Below are positions 34,239-35,203 of a DNA stretch of 35,203 nucleotides, in pieces. The notes under the pieces are model-generated. The model was not told where the DNA came from and ran no database searches. It saw nothing but the letters and a program-made list of their open reading frames with translations. The stretch is from Lactococcus cremoris subsp. cremoris NBRC 100676. GTDB taxonomy: Bacteria > Bacillota > Bacilli > Lactobacillales > Streptococcaceae. Made by a program: the position numbers and the translations under genes. The DNA lies in contig NZ_BCVK01000024.1 of assembly GCF_001591705.1 (NCBI RefSeq), forward strand, positions 1-35,203, given 5' to 3'. Every line of letters begins with the position of its first letter. Position 1 is the stretch's first letter.

Positions 34239-34280
34239 AGTATAGTTCAAAAACAAAAGAATAAAATTGATTTCTGTCAA
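34239..34280 (-). promoter_or_regulatory. FNR/Flp-type box and promoter of the metal ATPase gene
   Basis: On the minus strand TTGAC-AGAA-ATCAA (34267-34280) is an FNR-type site with one mismatch. The -10 TATACT is at 34239-34244. With +1 at 34232 the box is centred at -41.5, identical to the flp operon. The -35 is otherwise poor. Confidence 0.7.
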
Positions 34281-34307
34281 TAAAAAAACTAGCAAAAAAT
34301 TGCTAGT
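34281..34307 (-). terminator. Terminator insulating the metal ATPase promoter
   Basis: On the minus strand ACTAGCAA-TTTT-TTGCTAGT (34288-34307) is followed by TTTTTTTA. It would stop transcripts arriving from the IS side immediately before the FNR box. The interval 34308-34378 shows nothing else. Confidence 0.75.
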
Positions 34308-34378
34308 ATTCAAAAATAGAATGCCGGAAATAATCGAATTTTAAGGACTATTCCAAAAACCTATTATTTCTATAAGGA

Positions 34379-35203
34379 ACCCGAATTGCTAGTTGATTAT
34401 TTAGCCATGACTTGATACCCGATAGAATATCTTAAAGTCTCTGGTTCCAGTGATTTAGCTGATTTTAACAGTAAAGAATACGCTAAAAGTATCATCTCTA
34501 ATTTCAATTGAAAACCTTGAGGCGAACGACTTTTACAACGCTCAGCTCCTAGATTTGTCAAAAAAGAGAAAACTCGCTCAATCACTTTTCTACGTTTTGA
34601 AAAATTAGGGAAAAGGATTTTCTTTTGCTTCATGTTCTTCCTGACAGGTGTCATTAGATCAATTCCTTCTAATTCCAGCCTATCATGCAGTGACTGACCT
34701 AAATATCCCATATCTCCAAGGACTGTTGGTGTCCCAAATTGACTCAACACTTCCTCGGTCATTGAACTATCAGCCATTGAAGCAGGAGTAATTGTGTAGT
34801 CTATGACATAGCCTGATTCACTGACTAAAGCATGACATTTACATCCATAGAAGTACTGTCCCTTTGTAGCATTGTAGCCAACATTTGCATAATCTCCAAG
34901 ACCTTTGCTTCTGAAATTACGAATAGGCTGACACAAAGGAATGGGGAAGCTGTCAATAATGGATACACTCATTCCTTCAACCTCTTTAAAGACGAGTGCT
35001 TGGCGAATGACTTGGATACTCGGTAAGAGGGCATTACAACGGCGGACAAAGCGATAATATTCTAGGAAATTAGGAAATAAACTTTGAGCAAGTTGGTGCT
35101 TAGCTTTAAGCGTTTCACTAAAATGCAGTACGCCCCAGAGGTAACAAGCGATAACTAAGCAATCTGATGTTGCGAGATGGACGTTCTTTCGGTTTTGAAC
35201 CCC
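34379..35203 (-). mobile_element. IS982-family insertion sequence, partial at the window edge
   Basis: The transposase gene (34397 onward) is of the IS982 family. The element's left end is probably at ACCCGAATTGCTAGTTGA starting at 34379, since IS982-family ends begin with AC(C); this boundary is inferred because the other end and the target duplication are outside the window. IS982 elements are abundant in dairy lactococci. Confidence 0.75.
34397..35203 (-). CDS. IS982-family transposase, 5' end outside the window
   Basis: A DDE transposase whose frame is open without interruption from the TAA at 34397 to the edge of the window (268 residues seen). IS982-type transposases are about 296 residues, so about 28 N-terminal residues are missing. 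Motifs: the N-terminal stretch TSDCLVIACYLWGVL; the first catalytic aspartate in SIIDSFPIPLCQPIRNFRS; YFYGCKCHALVSESGYVIDY; the second aspartate in VLGDMGYLG; and the glutamate in RRKVIERVFSFL. An internal ATG at 34972 is not the real start, because the sequence upstream of it (SLFPNFLEYYRFVRRCNALLP) is typical transposase. It appears intact. Confidence 0.88.
   Translation of the reverse strand, partial: GVQNRKNVHLATSDCLVIACYLWGVLHFSETLKAKHQLAQSLFPNFLEYYRFVRRCNALLPSIQVIRQALVFKEVEGMSVSIIDSFPIPLCQPIRNFRSKGLGDYANVGYNATKGQYFYGCKCHALVSESGYVIDYTITPASMADSSMTEEVLSQFGTPTVLGDMGYLGQSLHDRLELEGIDLMTPVRKNMKQKKILFPNFSKRRKVIERVFSFLTNLGAERCKSRSPQGFQLKLEMILLAYSLLLKSAKSLEPETLRYSIGYQVMAK

Noticed and set aside
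34397-34972. Transposase truncated at an internal ATG (191 residues)
   Set aside because: The frame continues open and with transposase-like sequence to the window edge, so the short version is only the part after an internal methionine.

Overview
The window looks like chromosome of a dairy-type Lactococcus (L. lactis / L. cremoris group). The reasons are the AT-rich low-GC Gram-positive coding, the riboflavin operon order ribD-ribE-ribBA-ribH behind an FMN riboswitch, an FNR-like 'Flp' operon whose layout matches the two described in L. lactis, an IS982-family insertion sequence, and sites matching the lactococcal Chi sequence. Almost everything is housekeeping. No prophage, CRISPR array, tRNA or rRNA is visible.

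Layout. 1-3900: riboflavin operon on the minus strand with promoter, FMN riboswitch and attenuator; ribD and ribH each carry a one-base deletion in a homopolymer. 4045-4950: CorA-type Mg transporter. 4976-11572 (minus): topoisomerase IV, parC and parE, separated by a small overlapping operon (isochorismatase fold, DEDDh exonuclease, ElaA-type GNAT). 11851-12492: plsY. 12492-16994: class Ib ribonucleotide reductase nrdH-nrdI-nrdE, then a 404-base structured, repeat-bearing spacer, then nrdF, with two NrdR-box candidates in front of nrdH. 17104-20151 (minus): ftsX, ftsE and prfB. 20289-21888: a calcineurin-like phosphoesterase and an Ntdp/DUF402 phosphatase. 21903-22706 (minus): FNT channel. 22861-25355 (minus): a decayed ABC exporter (two frameshifts and one in-frame stop) beside an apparently intact divergent TetR-type gene. 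26234-29114 (minus): rapZ-yvcK-whiA. 29179-30624 (minus): cardiolipin synthase. 30816-34208 (minus): Flp operon (HMA protein, Dps-like protein, FNR-like regulator) and a P1B-type metal ATPase. 34379-35203: IS982-family element running off the window.

How parts work together. The ATPase gene and the Flp operon each have an FNR-type box centred exactly 41.5 bases upstream of the start site inferred from their -10 hexamers, so the region reads as one redox/metal regulatory unit. The nrd genes supply dNTPs and the par and fts genes serve chromosome segregation and division. RapZ, YvcK and WhiA form the conserved Firmicute cluster.

The most unusual signal is a short word, TACTGAC/GTCAGTA (often extended to TTACTGACAG). 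By eye it occurs about 30 times, against roughly 4 expected from base composition. It lies both inside some genes and as inverted pairs forming terminators, an arrangement reminiscent of DNA uptake sequences in other bacteria. The other items most worth checking are the paired riboflavin lesions, the repeated structured nrdE-nrdF spacer, and a divergent gene pair (prfB / phosphoesterase) whose -10 boxes sit six bases from each ATG, predicting leaderless mRNAs.
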